Source: Sphingomonas sp. DG1-23 | Lineage (GTDB): Bacteria > Pseudomonadota > Alphaproteobacteria > Sphingomonadales > Sphingomonadaceae | Assembly (NCBI RefSeq): GCF_030730875.1 | Contig: NZ_JAVAMA010000004.1 | Location: 1 to 64,000 of the forward strand | Reading direction: 5' to 3' | DNA length: 64,000 bases | Shown here: positions 52,759 through 61,313 of the stretch, one piece after another | Layout of the letters: the number at the start of each line of letters is the position of its first letter | Numbering within the stretch: the stretch's first letter is position 1 | Translations under genes and position numbers: made by a program | Notes under the pieces: generated by a model | The model's input: only the letters and a program-made list of their open reading frames with translations | The model's database searches: none | What the model was told of the DNA's origin: nothing

Positions 52759-53955
52759 ATGCCTATCACCCCGCTGATGCCCGTCTACCCGCGGTGCGGC
52801 GTGCGGCCGGTGCGAGGCGAGGGCGTGTACCTCTATGGCGAGCGCGGCGAGCAATATCTCGATTTCGCCGCGGGGATCGCGGTCAATGCACTGGGCCATG
52901 GCCACCCGCATCTGACCAAAGCGATCCAGGACCAGGCGGCGACCTTGATGCACGTCTCCAACCTCTACGGATCGCCGCAGGGCGAGGCGCTGGCGCAGCG
53001 GATCGTCGACAACAGCTTCGCCGACACGGTGTTCTTCACCAATTCGGGGGTCGAGGCGATCGAATGCGCGATCAAGACCGCGCGGCGCTATCATTATGTC
53101 AACGGCAACCCGCAGCGGCATAAATTGATCACCTTCAAGAACGCCTTTCACGGCCGTTCGATCGGGGCGATCTCGGCGACCGACCAGCCCAAGATGCGCG
53201 ACGGCTTCGAGCCGCTGCTGCCGGGCTTCGATTATGTGAAATTCAACGATCTCGAAGGTGCGCTCGCCAAGATCGACGATGAGACGGCGGGCTTCCTCGT
53301 CGAGACGGTGCAGGGCGAGGGCGGAATGACCGCGGGGACGCCCGAGTTCATCCAGGGTTTGCGCAAGGCGTGCGACGAACATGGCCTGTTGCTGATCCTC
53401 GACGAGATCCAGTGTGGCTATGGCCGCACCGGCAAGATGTGGGCCTATGAGCATTACGGCATCACCCCCGACATCCTGACCGCGGCCAAGGGCATCGGCG
53501 GCGGCTTCCCGCTCGGCGCCTGCCTCGCGACCGAGGAAGCGGCCAAGGGGATGGTGATCGGCACGCACGGCTCGACCTATGGCGGCAATCCGCTCGGCAT
53601 GGCGGCGGGGCAGGCGATCCTCGACGTGATGCTGGAGGACGGTTTCTTCGAGCATGTCGCCAAGATGGGCGATCGGCTGCGCCAGGCGTTCGAGCAGATG
53701 ATCCCCAACCACGATCATCTGTTCGACGAGATTCGCGGCAAGGGGCTGATGCTCGGCGTCAAGCTCAAGGAGCCGGCGGTGGCGCGCGACTTCGTCGCGC
53801 ATCTGCGCGACAATCACGGGCTGCTCACCGTGGCGGCGGGCGAGAACGTGTTCCGCGTGCTGCCGCCGCTGGTGATCGACGAGAGTCATGTCGCCGAATG
53901 CGTCGAGCGGCTGAGCGCCGGCGCGCGCAGCTATGCGCCGCCGAGCGATGATTGA
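52759..53955 (+). CDS. argD: Acetylornithine/succinyldiaminopimelate aminotransferase
   Basis: A 398-residue class III PLP aminotransferase of arginine (and lysine) synthesis. FFTNSGVEAIECAIKTARRYH, NAFHGRSIGAISAT, and LTAAKGIGGGFPLGA with the PLP lysine near residue 250 are present. LILDEIQCGYGRTGKMWAYEHYGI is the cofactor-contact stretch. Full length. GAAGGAGGT lies 8 bases upstream of ATG. It is followed by argF across a palindromic element, a usual argD-argF pair. Confidence 0.96.
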   Translation: MPITPLMPVYPRCGVRPVRGEGVYLYGERGEQYLDFAAGIAVNALGHGHPHLTKAIQDQAATLMHVSNLYGSPQGEALAQRIVDNSFADTVFFTNSGVEAIECAIKTARRYHYVNGNPQRHKLITFKNAFHGRSIGAISATDQPKMRDGFEPLLPGFDYVKFNDLEGALAKIDDETAGFLVETVQGEGGMTAGTPEFIQGLRKACDEHGLLLILDEIQCGYGRTGKMWAYEHYGITPDILTAAKGIGGGFPLGACLATEEAAKGMVIGTHGSTYGGNPLGMAAGQAILDVMLEDGFFEHVAKMGDRLRQAFEQMIPNHDHLFDEIRGKGLMLGVKLKEPAVARDFVAHLRDNHGLLTVAAGENVFRVLPPLVIDESHVAECVERLSAGARSYAPPSDD

Positions 53956-53965
53956 ACTTCTGATT

Positions 53966-54103
53966 CCTCCCCGGAACGGGGAGGAGGACCAGCCGCAGGC
54001 TGGTGGAGGGGGCCCGCTTTCCGCGAGCGTTGGCACTGGAGGCGGGCGGGACCCCCTCCACCACGCCCTTCGGGCGCGGTCCCCCTCCCCGTTCCGGGGA
54101 GGA
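53966..54103. repeat. Palindromic element between argD and argF that supplies the argF ribosome-binding site
   Basis: Outer arms CCTCCCCGGAACGGGGAGGA and CCCCGTTCCGGGGAGGA, inner GGACCAGCCGCAGGCTGGTG and CACCACGCCCTTCGGGCGCG. The final GGGGAGGA is 7 bases before the argF ATG and is its only plausible ribosome-binding site. Confidence 0.82.
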
Positions 54104-54110
54104 TTTTAAG

Positions 54111-55058
54111 ATGCGTAACTTCCTCGATCTGTCCGATGCCGGCACCGCCGGCGTGCAGGCGATGCTCGACGACGCCGTCGCGCGGAAGGCCGCGCGCAAG
54201 GGTTGGCCGAAGGGCAAGGCCGACAAGGACGCACCGCTGGCGGGCCATGTCCTCGCGATGATCTTCGAGAAGAATTCTACGCGCACCCGGGTGTCGTTCG
54301 ACATGGCGATCCGCCAGCTCGGCGGCACCAGCATCGTGATGGACGCGGGACAAATGCAGCTCGGCCGCGGCGAGAGCATCGCCGATACCGCGCGGGTGCT
54401 CTCGGGCTATGTCGACGCGATCATGATCCGCACCGACGACCACCAGAAAGTCGTCGACATGGCAAAGTACGCCAGCGTGCCGGTGATCAACGGGCTGACG
54501 GACGCCTCGCATCCGTGCCAGATCATGGCCGATCTGCTGACGATCCTCGAGAGCGGCAAGGCGTTGCCCGGACTCAAGGTCGCGTGGTTGGGCGACGGCA
54601 ACAATGTCCTCGCCTCGATCATGGAAGCCGGCGGGCTGATGGATTTCGACGTCGTCGCGGCGTGCCCGCAGGGATTCCAGCCGAGCGACGAAGATGTCGC
54701 GCGCGGGCGCGGCCGGGCGCGCGTGGTGGGGAGCGCGAGGGAAGCGGCCGAGGGTGCCGACATCCTCGTCACCGATACGTGGATCTCGATGGGACAGGCG
54801 CATGCCGAGACCAAGCTCGCGGCGATGATGCCGTTCCAGGTCGACGCGGCGCTGATGGCCGCGGCCAGGCCCGATGCGCGCTTCCTCCACTGCCTGCCCG
54901 CGCATCGCGGCGAGGAAGTGGTCGACGCGGTGATCGACGGGCCGCAATCCTTGACTGGCCGGAGGCCGAGAACCGGCTGCACGCGCAGAAATCGGTCCTG
55001 CGCTGGTGCTTCGGGCAATTGGGCTGAGTTGAAGCTGCGGCTTTCGCAACTATCTTAG
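54111..55058 (+). CDS. argF: Ornithine carbamoyltransferase, frameshifted near its 3' end
   Basis: The enzyme makes citrulline from ornithine and carbamoyl phosphate. [20 protein letters not shown] (carbamoyl phosphate site), [26 protein letters not shown] and [12 protein letters not shown] are intact. After GPQSL (codon ending 54953) the frame continues into unrelated [11 protein letters not shown]... to a stop at 55056-55058. In the +2 frame the normal end, [23 protein letters not shown], runs on to a TGA at 55025-55027. A one-base loss at about 54951-54956 explains this. It could be real damage, a sequencing error, or rescue by frameshifting. All catalytic motifs lie before the shift. Confidence 0.85.
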   Translation: MRNFLDLSDAGTAGVQAMLDDAVARKAARKGWPKGKADKDAPLAGHVLAMIFEKNSTRTRVSFDMAIRQLGGTSIVMDAGQMQLGRGESIADTARVLSGYVDAIMIRTDDHQKVVDMAKYASVPVINGLTDASHPCQIMADLLTILESGKALPGLKVAWLGDGNNVLASIMEAGGLMDFDVVAACPQGFQPSDEDVARGRGRARVVGSAREAAEGADILVTDTWISMGQAHAETKLAAMMPFQVDAALMAAARPDARFLHCLPAHRGEEVVDAVIDGPQSLTGRRPRTGCTRRNRSCAGASGNWAELKLRLSQLS

Positions 55059-55167
55059 CGTCATCCCCGCGAAAGCGGGGACCCATCTCCAACCCTATCG
55101 ACCAAGATTTCCGGAGCGATGTTCCGCGAGCTTGGGAGATGGGGCCCCGCTTTCGCGGGGTGACGAA
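55059..55167. repeat. Intergenic palindromic element (GTCATCCCCGCGAAAGCGGG class)
   Basis: Arms GCGTCATCCCCGCGAAAGCG and CCCCGCTTTCGCGGGGTGACG, with CCCATCTCC and GGAGATGGG inside. It is closely related to the copy inside bphO. It overlaps the tail frame created by the argF shift. Confidence 0.85.
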
Positions 55168-55177
55168 GGTTTGTTCA

Positions 55178-56101
55178 GTGATCAACACCGCCCCCACCAC
55201 CGACCTCGACCGCGTGGTCGGCTTCACCATTCCGGGCCGCCATGCCCGTGGCCGCGTCGCGCGGCTCGGGCCGGTGCTCGACCAGATCCTGTCGGCGCAC
55301 GCCTATCCCGCACCGATCGAACGGCTGCTCGCCGAGGCGCTGACCTTGACCGCCTTGCTCGGCGCGACTCTCAAGGATGCACAGGGGCAGATGACGCTCC
55401 AGGCGCAGGCGCCGGGGGCGATCGTCAATCTGCTGGTATGCGATTACAAGGGCGGCGAGCTGCGCGGCTATGTCCAGTTCGATGCCGAACGGCTGTCGCA
55501 GCTGGGCAAGAACCCGACGCTCAACGCCTTGTGCGCCAAGGGTTATCTCGCGGTGACTTTCGACCAGGCAGTGACCAGGGAGCGCTATCAGGGGATCGTG
55601 CCGCTCGACGCGCGCTCGATCGGCGCGGCGGCCGAGCAATATTTTCTGCAATCCGAACAGATCCCGACGCTGATCCGGCTGGGGACGCAGCGCGATGCGC
55701 AGGGAAAGCTGATCGCCGGCGGCATCCTGCTTCAGCATCTGCCCGAGGGCGAGGCGGGGCGCGAGCGGCTGCACGTGCGGCTCGACCATCCCGAATGGCA
55801 GCATGTCGAGGCGCTGGCATCGACGATGGGTGCGGACGAACTCGCCGATGCCGGCATTCCGCTCGAGAACCTCGTCTGGCGACTGTTCAACGAGGAGCCC
55901 GAAGTGCTGCTGGCCAGCGGCACCGATCTCGCGCGCGGCTGCCGCTGCGATACCGCCTATATCAGCCAGGTGCTTGCCAAGTTCCCGGCCGAGGAACGCG
56001 CGGCGATGGCCGACGAGAATGGCGTGATCAGCGTCGATTGCGCATTCTGCTCGACCAAGTTCCCGCTCAAGCTCAGCGATTTTGTTTCGCAGCCGTTGTA
56101 A
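55178..56101 (+). CDS. hslO: Hsp33 redox-regulated chaperone
   Basis: A 307-residue holdase that is switched on when its zinc-bound cysteines oxidise. The N-terminal core (IVNLLVCDYKGGELRGYVQFD and YQGIVPLD) is intact. The redox switch CRC (GCRCDTAY) and CAFC (VDCAFCSTKF) in the last 65 residues give the four zinc Cys. The start at GTG 55178 was chosen because the earlier ATG lies inside a palindromic repeat; GAAGG lies 9 bases upstream. Confidence 0.93.
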   Translation: MINTAPTTDLDRVVGFTIPGRHARGRVARLGPVLDQILSAHAYPAPIERLLAEALTLTALLGATLKDAQGQMTLQAQAPGAIVNLLVCDYKGGELRGYVQFDAERLSQLGKNPTLNALCAKGYLAVTFDQAVTRERYQGIVPLDARSIGAAAEQYFLQSEQIPTLIRLGTQRDAQGKLIAGGILLQHLPEGEAGRERLHVRLDHPEWQHVEALASTMGADELADAGIPLENLVWRLFNEEPEVLLASGTDLARGCRCDTAYISQVLAKFPAEERAAMADENGVISVDCAFCSTKFPLKLSDFVSQPL

Positions 56102-56203
56102 TCGGGCGTTGAAATCGGGACACGGCTTTCCATATCAATTCGCGACCGCGGGCGCGGTATTCGTTGGGGCGCCGGATGCCGTTGCGCGGTGTGGGGAGTT
56201 GGT

Positions 56204-56608
56204 ATGGTGCTTAAGCGTTTGATGCGCCCCGCGGTTCTGGCGGCGTTGATCCTGTTCGGCGCCGCGGGCGCGCCCGCCCAGCGCAGCGCCACGCCGAATG
56301 CGCTGGCAGGGATCGAGCACGGCCAGTGGCAGCTCCGCAGCGTCGACGGCACGATGCGCAAGCTCTGCATCGCCAATCCCGCCATGCTGATCCAGATCGT
56401 GCACGGCAACACCCAGTGCGAGCATTTCGTGATGGAGAATAGCCAGCGCTCGGCGACGATCCGTTACACCTGCCCGAGCCATGGCCATGGCCGCACGACG
56501 ATCTCGGTCGACACGCCGCGGGTGATCAACCTCGAGACCCAGGGCGTCGCCAATGGCGCGCCGTTCTCCGAGCGGTTCGAGGGGCGGCGGATCGGGGCGT
56601 GCAGCTGA
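56204..56608 (+). CDS. DUF3617-like secreted small protein
   Basis: A 134-residue protein with signal peptide (VLKRLMRPAVLAALILFGAAGAPAQ). The mature part, IEHGQWQLRSVDG with Cys in KLCIANP, NTQCEHFV, RYTCPSHG and IGACS, follows the four-Cys pattern of DUF3617-type proteins. ATG at 56204 was preferred to one 15 bases earlier because the signal then starts cleanly. Function unknown; the fold is probably a disulfide-stabilised beta barrel. Confidence 0.75.
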   Translation: MVLKRLMRPAVLAALILFGAAGAPAQRSATPNALAGIEHGQWQLRSVDGTMRKLCIANPAMLIQIVHGNTQCEHFVMENSQRSATIRYTCPSHGHGRTTISVDTPRVINLETQGVANGAPFSERFEGRRIGACS

Positions 56609-56697
56609 CGCGAAGCGCTTACGCTTCGTTAACCTTGCTCATTTAGAAAGGGCTTCGCTCCTTCCTGGAGCATTTCCTCTCTGGCAAATTTCCAACT

Positions 56698-56725
56698 GGG
56701 CCGCTTCATCGCGGCCCATTTTGCG
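56698..56725 (+). terminator. Terminator-like hairpin before queC
   Basis: GGGCCGC at 56698-56704 pairs with GCGGCCC at 56711-56717, followed by ATTTTGCG. It may end the DUF3617-like gene, or act on the queC leader like the similar hairpin before argD. No preQ1 aptamer pattern was recognised. Confidence 0.5.
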
Positions 56726-56757
56726 TCGGGCCGAGAAAGTCGCTACCGGGCCGGACC

Positions 56758-57441
56758 ATGACCGACAGCGTTGCAATTGCCCTGATTTCGGGTGGACTGG
56801 ATTCGATGATCGCCGCGGCGCGGGCGCGCGAGAACGGGCATCGCCTGCTCGCGCTGTCGATCGACTATAATCAGCGCCACCATGTCGAACTCGCCGCGGC
56901 GCGCCGGATCGCGGCGATGCTGGGCGCCGAACGCCATGTCGTGCTGCCGCTCGATCTGCGCGCGTTCGGCGGCTCGGCGCTGACCGCCGAGATCGACGTT
57001 CCCAAAGCGGGCGTGGGCGGCGACATCCCGGTCACCTATGTGCCGGCGCGCAACACGATCTTCCTCAGCCTCGCGCTCGGCTGGGCCGAGGCGGCGGGCG
57101 CGCGCGACATCTATATCGGCGTCAACGCACTCGATTATTCGGGCTATCCCGATTGTCGTCCCGAATTCATCCAGGGCTTCGAGAAGCTCGCCGAGCTGGC
57201 GACCAAGGCGGGAATGGAAGGGGCGCCTTTCCATATCCGCGCGCCGCTGCAGGACATGACCAAGGCCGACATCGTCCGCGAAGGCATGCGGCTAGGGCTC
57301 GACCTAGGGATGAGCTGGTCGTGCTACGATCCCGCGCCCGGCGGGGTGCATTGCGGGCTGTGCGACAGTTGCCGGCTGCGTTCGAAGGGCTTCGAGGAGG
57401 CCGGCGTGCCCGATCCGACCGGCTACGCCACCGCGCCCTGA
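56758..57441 (+). CDS. queC: 7-cyano-7-deazaguanine synthase
   Basis: A 227-residue ATP-dependent enzyme converting CDG to preQ0 in queuosine synthesis. The PP-loop SGGLDS is at residues 11-16, with [19 protein letters not shown] typical. C-terminal zinc Cys lie in [21 protein letters not shown]. The stop is 10 bases before queE, so the two are an operon that supplies consecutive steps. Confidence 0.97.
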   Translation: MTDSVAIALISGGLDSMIAAARARENGHRLLALSIDYNQRHHVELAAARRIAAMLGAERHVVLPLDLRAFGGSALTAEIDVPKAGVGGDIPVTYVPARNTIFLSLALGWAEAAGARDIYIGVNALDYSGYPDCRPEFIQGFEKLAELATKAGMEGAPFHIRAPLQDMTKADIVREGMRLGLDLGMSWSCYDPAPGGVHCGLCDSCRLRSKGFEEAGVPDPTGYATAP

Positions 57442-57451
57442 GGAATTCGGC

Positions 57452-58084
57452 ATGAGCTACGCGGTCAAGGAGATGTTCCTCACGCTCCAGGGCGAGGGCG
57501 TGAATGCCGGCGCGCGCGCAGTGTTCGTGCGCTTCGCCGGGTGCAATCTGTGGTCGGGGCGCGAGCAGGACCGGGCGAGCGCGGTGTGCAGTTTCTGCGA
57601 CACCGATTTCGTCGGGACCGACGGGCTGGGCGGCGGCAAGTTCGCCGATGCCGACGCGCTGGCCGATGCGGTGGTCGAGCATTGGAGCGCGGATCCCGAG
57701 CGGCGTTTCGTGGTGCTCACCGGGGGTGAGCCGATGCTCCAGATCGACGATGCGCTGGTCGATGCGCTCCACGCCCGCGGCTTCCGCATCGCGATCGAGA
57801 GCAACGGCACCTTGCCCGCACATCCCGGGATCGACTGGGTATGCATCAGCCCCAAGGCCGGAAGCGAAGTGGTCCAGCGCAGCGGCGACGAGCTCAAGCT
57901 GGTCTGGCCGCAGCCGGGAACCGATGTGGCGGCGATCGAAGCGTGGGACTTCGCCCATTTCCTCGTCCAGCCGATGGACGGCGCCGAAAGCGAGGCCAAT
58001 ACGCGCGCGGCGGTGGCGCTGGCGATGGAGCGGCCGCGCTGGCGGCTGTCGCTGCAGACTCACAAATTGCTGGGATTGCGCTGA
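57452..58084 (+). CDS. queE: 7-carboxy-7-deazaguanine synthase
   Basis: A 210-residue radical SAM enzyme forming CDG from carboxytetrahydropterin. FLTLQGEGVNAGARAVFVRF precedes an extended cluster motif, C-x14-C-x2-C (GCNLWSG...VCSFCDTDF), as in the Burkholderia/alphaproteobacterial type. LTGGEPMLQ and ESNGT follow. Works directly upstream of QueC chemically and directly downstream of it genetically. queD is not in the window. Confidence 0.95.
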   Translation: MSYAVKEMFLTLQGEGVNAGARAVFVRFAGCNLWSGREQDRASAVCSFCDTDFVGTDGLGGGKFADADALADAVVEHWSADPERRFVVLTGGEPMLQIDDALVDALHARGFRIAIESNGTLPAHPGIDWVCISPKAGSEVVQRSGDELKLVWPQPGTDVAAIEAWDFAHFLVQPMDGAESEANTRAAVALAMERPRWRLSLQTHKLLGLR

Positions 58085-58096
58085 GGCGCCGGCAAA

Positions 58097-58675
58097 TCAG
58101 CGGAGGCGTACGACCCGGGCGAGCAGGGTCTCGGTGATCGAGACGAAGCGCGCGGGATCCTGAAAGGCCCGCGCCGACAGCATCGCGCCATAGATCGCCG
58201 ACAGGAAGGCGTGGGCCTCGTCCTCGGGCGAACCGACCAAAGTCACGCCGCCCTGGCGAACACCCAAGGCGAGGAGGTGGGCGAGCCAGCCCGACAATTC
58301 GGCGAAATGCGCGCGAACCGCGCGGGCGACGTCGTCGGGCAGGCTCGGCAGTTCGGCGGCCAGCATCGCGGCGATGCAGAACGGCGCGCTGTCGTCGGCG
58401 ATGCACCGTTCCCAATAGCCGGCATAAGCGCGAAGCTGCTCGACGGCGTCGGGCTCGGCCAGCGCCAGGGCCTCGACCTGCGCCCGAATGATCGCGCGCG
58501 AGTAATCGACGACCGCGACCGCGAGGTCGTTCTTGCCCGGGAAATGGTGGTGGATGCTCGCCTTCCGGATGCCGATCGCCGCGGCGATATCGGCATAGCT
58601 GAAGCCGTTATACCCCCGGATCATGATCAGCCGCCGACCTTCGTCGACGATCCGCTTCGCAGTCGATCCCGTCAT
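58097..58675 (-). CDS. TetR family repressor
   Basis: A 192-residue regulator. The DNA-binding part (residues about 5-50) reads IVDEGRRLIMIRGYNGFSYADIAAAIGIRKASIHHHFPGKNDL. The C-terminal ligand domain resembles the AcrR/YxaF-like group. Divergent from the membrane protein gene at 58765, with two matching 18-base palindromes between them, so it very probably controls both. Confidence 0.92.
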   Translation of the reverse strand: MTGSTAKRIVDEGRRLIMIRGYNGFSYADIAAAIGIRKASIHHHFPGKNDLAVAVVDYSRAIIRAQVEALALAEPDAVEQLRAYAGYWERCIADDSAPFCIAAMLAAELPSLPDDVARAVRAHFAELSGWLAHLLALGVRQGGVTLVGSPEDEAHAFLSAIYGAMLSARAFQDPARFVSITETLLARVVRLR

Positions 58676-58681
58676 ATATTT

Positions 58682-58754
58682 CTACCTTCCAATAGGTAGG
58701 TAATCGCTTGCACGGTCGCCAGCAACCGTCTAGCGCCTACCTATCAAATGGTAG
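58682..58754. promoter_or_regulatory. Two TetR-type operators, CTACC-N8-GGTAG
   Basis: 58682-58699 reads CTACC TTCCAATA GGTAG and 58737-58754 reads CTACC TATCAAAT GGTAG: identical half-sites and spacing. One sits next to each divergent gene. They have the size expected for a TetR dimer. Confidence 0.85.
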
Positions 58755-58764
58755 GGAGCGTGTC

Positions 58765-59346
58765 ATGGAGTCTCAAATCGTCGATCGAGCGCCGCGGACT
58801 GCGGCGGGCGCCGTGTCCAACGGCGCGAAATTGCGGAACTATTATTTCCTCCGCGCCGGGGTTGCGGCGGCGTGGGTCGCTGCGGCCTTCACTCTGGGCA
58901 AGGCTTCGCCGCCGGCGGCCGCGGCGCTGCTGATCGCCTATCCCGCCTGGGATGCGCTCGCCAATCTGATCGACGTGTCGCGCAATGGCGGCGCGGCGCG
59001 GAACCGGCCCCAGGCGCTCAACCTCGCGGTGAGCGGCGTCACCGCGGTGGCGGTCGCGGCAGTGATCGGCAGCATGCATGCAGTGCTGGGCGTTTTCGGC
59101 GCCTGGGCGATCCTTGCGGGGCTTCTCCAACTCGCCACCGGGGTGCGGCGGTGGAAGTCCGGTGCGCAATGGGCGATGGTCCTGAGCGGGGCGCAGTCTG
59201 CGCTGGCCGGGGGTTTCTTCCTCCACCAGTCGCTCGGCAGCGCCGTGCCCGGCATCACTGACGTCGCGCCTTATGCCGGGTTCGGCGCCTTTTACTTCGC
59301 GATCTCGGCGATCTGGCTGCTCTTCAGCCGCGGTGCGCGGTCCTAG
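58765..59346 (+). CDS. Membrane protein of DUF308/HdeD-like type
   Basis: A 193-residue protein with about six hydrophobic segments in paired hairpins (RNYYFLRAGVAAAWVAAAFTLG, AAALLIAYPAWDAL, ALNLAVSGVTAVAVAAVIGS, AILAGLLQLATGVRRWKSGAQWAM, GAFYFAISAIWLLF), a pattern seen in HdeD/DUF308 proteins. ATG 58765 lies 10 bases from the second operator. Probably repressed by the TetR protein. Stop overlaps the convergent gene by 4 bases. Confidence 0.8.
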   Translation: MESQIVDRAPRTAAGAVSNGAKLRNYYFLRAGVAAAWVAAAFTLGKASPPAAAALLIAYPAWDALANLIDVSRNGGAARNRPQALNLAVSGVTAVAVAAVIGSMHAVLGVFGAWAILAGLLQLATGVRRWKSGAQWAMVLSGAQSALAGGFFLHQSLGSAVPGITDVAPYAGFGAFYFAISAIWLLFSRGARS

Positions 59347-60026
59347 CGGGTGGCGATGCGCAGGGCACCGCATTTCTTCGCCTGATAGGTGCCCTTGCGC
59401 CAGCATTTGTCGTTGCCGAACGGCGGCAGCGCGGCGAAGGTCAACGCCTGATAATTGATGCCGCGGCGGAATTGCTCGCCCCAGGTGGCGAGGCTGGCGC
59501 GCAACTCGCGCATCCGATCCTGCGCAAGATCGCCCAAAGTACCGCGACGGATGAACAGCGCATCATGACCGATTGTGGCGGCAGTCTGGCAGAATGACAG
59601 CTGACCCGAGACAGTCGAAAAGCCCGAATAGACACGGGTGCCAAACTTGTCGAGTTCGGTTTGGCCGGCCTTCTTGTTCTTGTTCAGACGTGTAAAATAT
59701 TTCTCGAGCGTCACGTAAGATTCACGCAGCTCTACTTCGTGATCCTTGAGGATTGCGTTGTAATTTCCCAAGGTCAACAAAGTCGGCTCGAACTGGCATT
59801 GCAGCGCGGCGACGTTGAGCGCGGCGCGCAGGTTCCAGACCAAAGCCGCGCGGAGCTCGCCGGGCGTGGCGTCGGCGAGGGCCGGACCGGTCATGCCCGG
59901 CTCGGCGCCGGTCACCCGGGCGCCCGAGAAATCGCGCGACTTGAGGAAAAACTGCGCCGATGCCGGTGCTGCGGCGAGCAGGCCGGCGGTCACGGCCATG
60001 ACGGATACGATACGCGAAACGAGCAT
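59343..60026 (-). CDS. Hypothetical secreted protein, 227 aa
   Basis: Signal peptide MLVSRIVSVMAVTAGLLAAAPASAQ at 1-25. The mature part is helical with Lys/Glu-rich segments (ILKDHEVELRESYVTLEKYF, RLNKNKKAGQTELDKFG) and four Cys, two in CQFE and SFCQTAA and two near the end in DKCWRKG and KKCGALR. I recognise no family. ATG 60026 was chosen as the start of the signal; the longer frame upstream overlaps the small lipoprotein gene. Confidence 0.72.
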   Translation of the reverse strand: MLVSRIVSVMAVTAGLLAAAPASAQFFLKSRDFSGARVTGAEPGMTGPALADATPGELRAALVWNLRAALNVAALQCQFEPTLLTLGNYNAILKDHEVELRESYVTLEKYFTRLNKNKKAGQTELDKFGTRVYSGFSTVSGQLSFCQTAATIGHDALFIRRGTLGDLAQDRMRELRASLATWGEQFRRGINYQALTFAALPPFGNDKCWRKGTYQAKKCGALRIATR

Positions 60027-60121
60027 CACGCCCTCTTTTTGGCTGGTTGCACGGGTGGTTAAGGAATTTTGAGTCCGCGCCCAAGCTCTTTTTTCGTTGC
60101 CCCTCCGTGCGGAGGCGTGCG

Positions 60122-60160
60122 CCAACGGAAAAGGGCCGCCCGGCTGCCCGGACGGCCCCT
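60122..60160 (-). terminator. Terminator after the small lipoprotein gene
   Basis: On the minus strand: GGGCCG and CGGCCC arms (60153-60158 and 60133-60138) with an inner CCGG/CCGG pair, followed by TTTTCC. It lies 25 bases after the stop of the lipoprotein gene. Confidence 0.7.
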
Positions 60161-60184
60161 TCCAAACACGCTGACGCGCGATGA

Positions 60185-60439
60185 TTACATCGCGTTGCCG
60201 GTGGTGTTCTCGGTGGTGGTCGTCGTGGTGGTGTTCACCTCGGCGCCCATGTTGTCCATCGGAGCAGCCGCGTCGATGTTGGTGACCATCGTGTCGGTCG
60301 TGGTGACGTTCTCGGTCGGAACGACTTCGGTGGTGTTGGTCACGTTGGTCGACGTTTCGTTGCTGGTGCACGCCGAGGCCAGAAGGGCCGCGCCGGCGAT
60401 CATCGAACCTGCAACGATCTTGGAAAGGACTGCACGCAT
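60185..60439 (-). CDS. Small Thr/Asn-rich lipoprotein, 84 aa
   Basis: MRAVLSKIVAGSMIAGAALLASAC is a lipoprotein signal with Cys24. The remaining 60 residues are very rich in Thr, Asn and Glu (NVTNTTEVVPTENVTTTDT, and a run of seven Thr near the end), so the mature part is probably disordered and surface-exposed. Composition would suit O-glycosylation. No family recognised. Followed by its own terminator, so it is probably a single-gene transcript. Confidence 0.72.
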   Translation of the reverse strand: MRAVLSKIVAGSMIAGAALLASACTSNETSTNVTNTTEVVPTENVTTTDTMVTNIDAAAPMDNMGAEVNTTTTTTTENTTGNAM

Positions 60440-60547
60440 GTAAAAGCTCCCTAGATAGTGGATTTGGACAGCGGATACGCCGTTAATACCCAAACCGGAC
60501 TGGACATTAGTCGGTTTGGGGCAAGCCCTCAAGACTCGATTTGGCCT

Positions 60548-61192
60548 TCATGCACTCAGAGCCTTCAAAAACGGCGGAAATGTGGCGGCCAATGCTGAAT
60601 CGAACTGCCCTGCCGTAACCTGCTTGCCGAGCGCCGCGGCGCTGGTGACGGGGAATTCTGCGATGCCGCACGGCACGATCCCGGTGAAGTGATTGAGATC
60701 GGGCGAGAGGTTCACTGCGAAGCCGTGGAGCGTCACCCATTGCCGGATGCGCACGCCGATCGCGCCGATCTTCGCCTCGTTCCCCGCCTGATCGACCGTC
60801 CAGATGCCGATCCGGCCGGGCGCGCGAAACGCCTTGATCCCGCAATCGTCCAATGCGGCGATCACCCAGCCCTCGAGCGCATGGACATAGCAGCGCACGT
60901 CGCGGCGCCGTTCGCGCAGATCGAGCACGACATAGCCGATCCGCTGGCCCGGGCCGTGATAGGTGTAGCGCCCGCCGCGGCCGGTCTTGTGGACCGGAAA
61001 GCGCGGATCGAGCAATTCGGCGGCGTCGGTGGCGCTGGTGCCGGCGGTGTAGACCGGCGGATGCTCGAGCAGCCAGACCAGTTCGCGGGCCTCGCGGCGC
61101 GTGACGGCGGCGGCCCGCGCCTCCATCGCCGCCAGCGCCTCGGCATAGTCGATCCGCTCGGGTTCGACGCGCCATTCGATTTCGGATGTCAT
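60548..61192 (-). CDS. lipB: Lipoyl(octanoyl) transferase
   Basis: A 214-residue enzyme moving octanoyl from acyl carrier protein to lipoyl domains. [32 protein letters not shown], and [21 protein letters not shown] with the active-site Lys are present. GIVPCGI holds the active-site Cys. The start at ATG 61192 was chosen because [11 protein letters not shown] is the usual beginning. Stand-alone gene. Confidence 0.95.
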   Translation of the reverse strand: MTSEIEWRVEPERIDYAEALAAMEARAAAVTRREARELVWLLEHPPVYTAGTSATDAAELLDPRFPVHKTGRGGRYTYHGPGQRIGYVVLDLRERRRDVRCYVHALEGWVIAALDDCGIKAFRAPGRIGIWTVDQAGNEAKIGAIGVRIRQWVTLHGFAVNLSPDLNHFTGIVPCGIAEFPVTSAAALGKQVTAGQFDSALAATFPPFLKALSA

Positions 61193-61313
61193 GCCCGCCG
61201 ATTGCGCCGGCCGGCGGGTTTTCGCAAGCATTGGCCGCGTGATTGGCCCAAGCATTGGCAACGCCCGGGCGCGCGGCTAACACCGGGGCTCGGGGTCAAA
61301 GGGAATGCGTGCC

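Noticed and set aside
56609..56757. preQ1 riboswitch upstream of queC
   Set aside because: A terminator-like hairpin exists, but no preQ1-I or -II aptamer core is recognisable.
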